14,580 nucleotides of DNA from Rickettsiales bacterium. GTDB lineage: Bacteria > Pseudomonadota > Alphaproteobacteria > Rickettsiales > UBA3002. This document shows, piece after piece, positions 13,024 to 14,580 of this stretch. Location of the stretch: contig JAJTIB010000090.1 in NCBI GenBank assembly GCA_021300075.1, positions 1 to 14,580 of the forward strand, written 5' to 3'. Within the stretch, counting starts at the first letter, position 1. Each line of letters opens with the position of its first letter. The translations under genes and the position numbers were made by a program. The notes under the pieces were generated by a model. It searched no databases. It was not told where the DNA came from and saw only the letters and a list, made by a program, of their open reading frames with translations.

Positions 13024-13802
13024 GCGCGCGAATCGCCGCCACCTTCGCCAAAGTCAAGCGCGAGAACCGCGCCGCCCTCATCCCATTCATCATGGGCGGT
13101 GACCCGAATCTTGAAGCCTCGGCCAAGCTGCTTGCAGCACTGCCTGAGGCGGGGGCGGATATCATCGAACTCGGTATTCCCTTTTCCGACCCGATGGCAG
13201 ATGGCAAAACAATTCAGGCCGCAGGGCTGCGCGCGCTGGAAGCCGGGGCGACACTCGCCAAGATTCTCGCTCTCGCCGCCGATTTCCGCGCTCAGCACGC
13301 TGAGATACCGCTGGTGCTGATGGGTTATTACAATCCCGTCTATCATTACGGCGTAAAAAAATTCACAGACGATGCCGCCAAAGCCGGGGTAGATGGTGTC
13401 ATTCTGGTGGATTTACCGCCCGAGGAGGCGGCCGAAATCGAGCCACATCTGGCGCGGGCGGGACTCGCCCTTATCCGGCTTATCGCACCGACTTCCATTC
13501 CCGCCCGCCTCCCCTTGCTGACGCAACATGCGAACGGCTACCTATATTATATCGCCGTCACCGGCATTACAGGTACTGGAAGCGCCACAACCGAAGACAT
13601 CGCCAGAAATATCGCCGCCATCCGCGCCACAACCAACCTGCCCGTAGCAGTTGGATTTGGCGTGAAAACGGCAGAGCAGGTAAAAGAAATCGGCAAGACA
13701 GCAGATGGGGTAGTCGTAGGTTCGGCAATTGTTGCCCGAATTGCCGAGCATCAGGGCGAGGTCGCCCCCGTTATGCGCTTTGTGCAATCACTTCGCGGAT
13801 AA
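13020..13802 (+). CDS. trpA: Tryptophan synthase alpha chain
   Basis: TrpA cleaves indole-3-glycerol phosphate and passes indole through the tunnel to TrpB. The 260-residue TIM barrel has both catalytic acids: E50 in DIIELGIPFSDP and D61 in DPMADGKTIQ. After the active-site loop the usual P of DGPxIQ is K here, a small deviation. Other motifs are LMGYYNPVYHYG, GVDGVILVDLPPEE, LIRLIAPTS, YYIAVTGITGTG (a phosphate-binding loop) and VAVGFGVKTAEQV. It starts inside the trpB stop. The last 32 bases, through the stop, overlap the end of the convergent glutamine-synthetase-like gene. The commonly following accD-folC pair is absent. Confidence 0.98.
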   Translation: MSARIAATFAKVKRENRAALIPFIMGGDPNLEASAKLLAALPEAGADIIELGIPFSDPMADGKTIQAAGLRALEAGATLAKILALAADFRAQHAEIPLVLMGYYNPVYHYGVKKFTDDAAKAGVDGVILVDLPPEEAAEIEPHLARAGLALIRLIAPTSIPARLPLLTQHANGYLYYIAVTGITGTGSATTEDIARNIAAIRATTNLPVAVGFGVKTAEQVKEIGKTADGVVVGSAIVARIAEHQGEVAPVMRFVQSLRG

Positions 13803-14577
13803 CCGGCATCGGCTTGCCATATTCCTGCAACGGGGGCTCGATACGGTTTTCCAATCCCTCAATGACCCGCGTCAGAATGGCGGCGATGACTGCTGCAGGG
13901 GCCGCATCGGCGCCTGCCATGCGGTGCTCAATGCGCTTACGTTCAGGGTCGCGCTCGGCCGGAATCCGCAAGGCACAGTAGCGGTTATTCACCCCCCAGG
14001 AATAATTACGCGGCACATGGTCGGGGTCGTGAAACCGCGCCCGGGATTCGGGAGTCGGACAGAAAATCGCCATATCCTCAGCCATGCCTGCAAGCAGGCC
14101 GCCAAGCGAAAAGCGCAGCGCCTCGCTCATGGTTTCGTCCGTCTTGTGATAGAGATATTCGCCCAACTCATTTTCAAGGTGCAGATGAATATGCAGGCCA
14201 CTTGATGGTTCATCCTCATGAGTCTTGGCAGCGAAACTCGCATCCACTGCTATTCGCAATGCTTCCGCTTCAACAAAATATTTTGCCTGCGCCAGAATCT
14301 GCGCCATGCGCGAAGGGGCGGCGGGCGCAAAAATCATTTCATACTGATGCGTTCCGCGCTCTTTTTCGATACGCTCGAAGGCCATGTCGGCATTTATCAT
14401 CGCCGCACGCACCGCCTGCCAAAAGGGCTCCACCTGTTCGGGGGCAAGGGCGACGTAACATTCCAGCTCCGCACCCATCACAGGCCTGGCGCGATGCTTT
14501 ACCAGCAATTGAGATTCAAGATCAGCAATTTGTTCCATGAACATCGTCGATGTTAAATTCAATCGCGGCATTTCCAT
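13771..14577 (-). CDS. Compact glutamine-synthetase-fold enzyme (start uncertain, may extend past window edge)
   Basis: This is a glutamine synthetase C-terminal (catalytic) domain protein, a probable ATP-dependent ligase joining ammonia or an amine to glutamate or a similar acid. Visible catalytic elements in order: E37/E39 in MGAELECYV; E73 and E80 in ERGTHQYE (family pattern ExGxGQxE); H129/H131 in SSGLHIHLHL; R199 in SWGVNNRYCALRIP; and E217/R219 in RIEHRMAGADAAP. These metal, ATP and glutamate ligands are preserved, so activity is plausible. Only 268 residues are visible, against about 340-470 for usual enzymes: the N-terminal beta-grasp domain, which supplies part of the active site of the next subunit, is missing. 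The frame has no stop before the window edge and the ATG is three bases from it, so the missing part may lie outside. Its stop lies inside trpA (32-base convergent overlap). The exact substrate is unknown. Confidence 0.8.
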   Translation of the reverse strand: MEMPRLNLTSTMFMEQIADLESQLLVKHRARPVMGAELECYVALAPEQVEPFWQAVRAAMINADMAFERIEKERGTHQYEMIFAPAAPSRMAQILAQAKYFVEAEALRIAVDASFAAKTHEDEPSSGLHIHLHLENELGEYLYHKTDETMSEALRFSLGGLLAGMAEDMAIFCPTPESRARFHDPDHVPRNYSWGVNNRYCALRIPAERDPERKRIEHRMAGADAAPAAVIAAILTRVIEGLENRIEPPLQEYGKPMPVIREVIAQSA

Positions 14578-14580
14578 CGT

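Overview
The window is a stretch of core chromosome from an alphaproteobacterium, probably uncultured. The main evidence is gene order: a FYDLN-type acidic zinc-ribbon protein divergent from aroA-cmk-rpsA-sppA-ihfB, then a LapA/DUF1049 membrane protein and trpF-trpB-trpA. This arrangement is typical of Alphaproteobacteria. Base composition is moderately GC-rich, and start codons are mostly ATG with some GTG. No transposase, integrase, phage gene, CRISPR array, rRNA or convincing tRNA is visible.

Region 1 (1-2878) holds two divergent genes. On the minus strand is a BMP-family periplasmic substrate-binding protein, cut off by the left edge of the window. On the plus strand is a three-domain aminopeptidase P. 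Region 2 (2879-5421) reads entirely on the minus strand: the FYDLN acidic zinc-ribbon protein, then a degenerate EAL-domain protein joined to it by an ATGA overlap, then a shrunken prepilin-peptidase homologue that lacks recognisable catalytic aspartates. A short telomere-like heptamer array sits between the last two genes, and a small palindrome lies beyond the last one.

Region 3 (5521-10713) is a plus-strand run of housekeeping genes. EPSP synthase and cytidylate kinase are fused into one 665-residue polypeptide, followed by ribosomal protein bS1, signal peptide peptidase SppA and IHF beta. Region 4 (10714-13802) holds a 225-base spacer with several small symmetries, the LapA-like protein, and trpF, trpB and trpA, all joined by short overlaps. 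Together with the fused AroA, this puts steps of chorismate and tryptophan synthesis on both sides of the translation and nucleoid genes. Region 5 (13771-14577) is a convergent, compact glutamine-synthetase-fold enzyme whose stop codon lies inside the end of trpA. The accD-folC pair that commonly follows trpA in this group is not here.

I see no clearly novel multigene system. The features most worth a second look are the AroA-Cmk fusion with its AT-rich hairpin linker, the degenerate prepilin-peptidase homologue with the heptamer array in its leader, the coupled FYDLN/degenerate-EAL pair, and the N-terminally short glutamine synthetase homologue.
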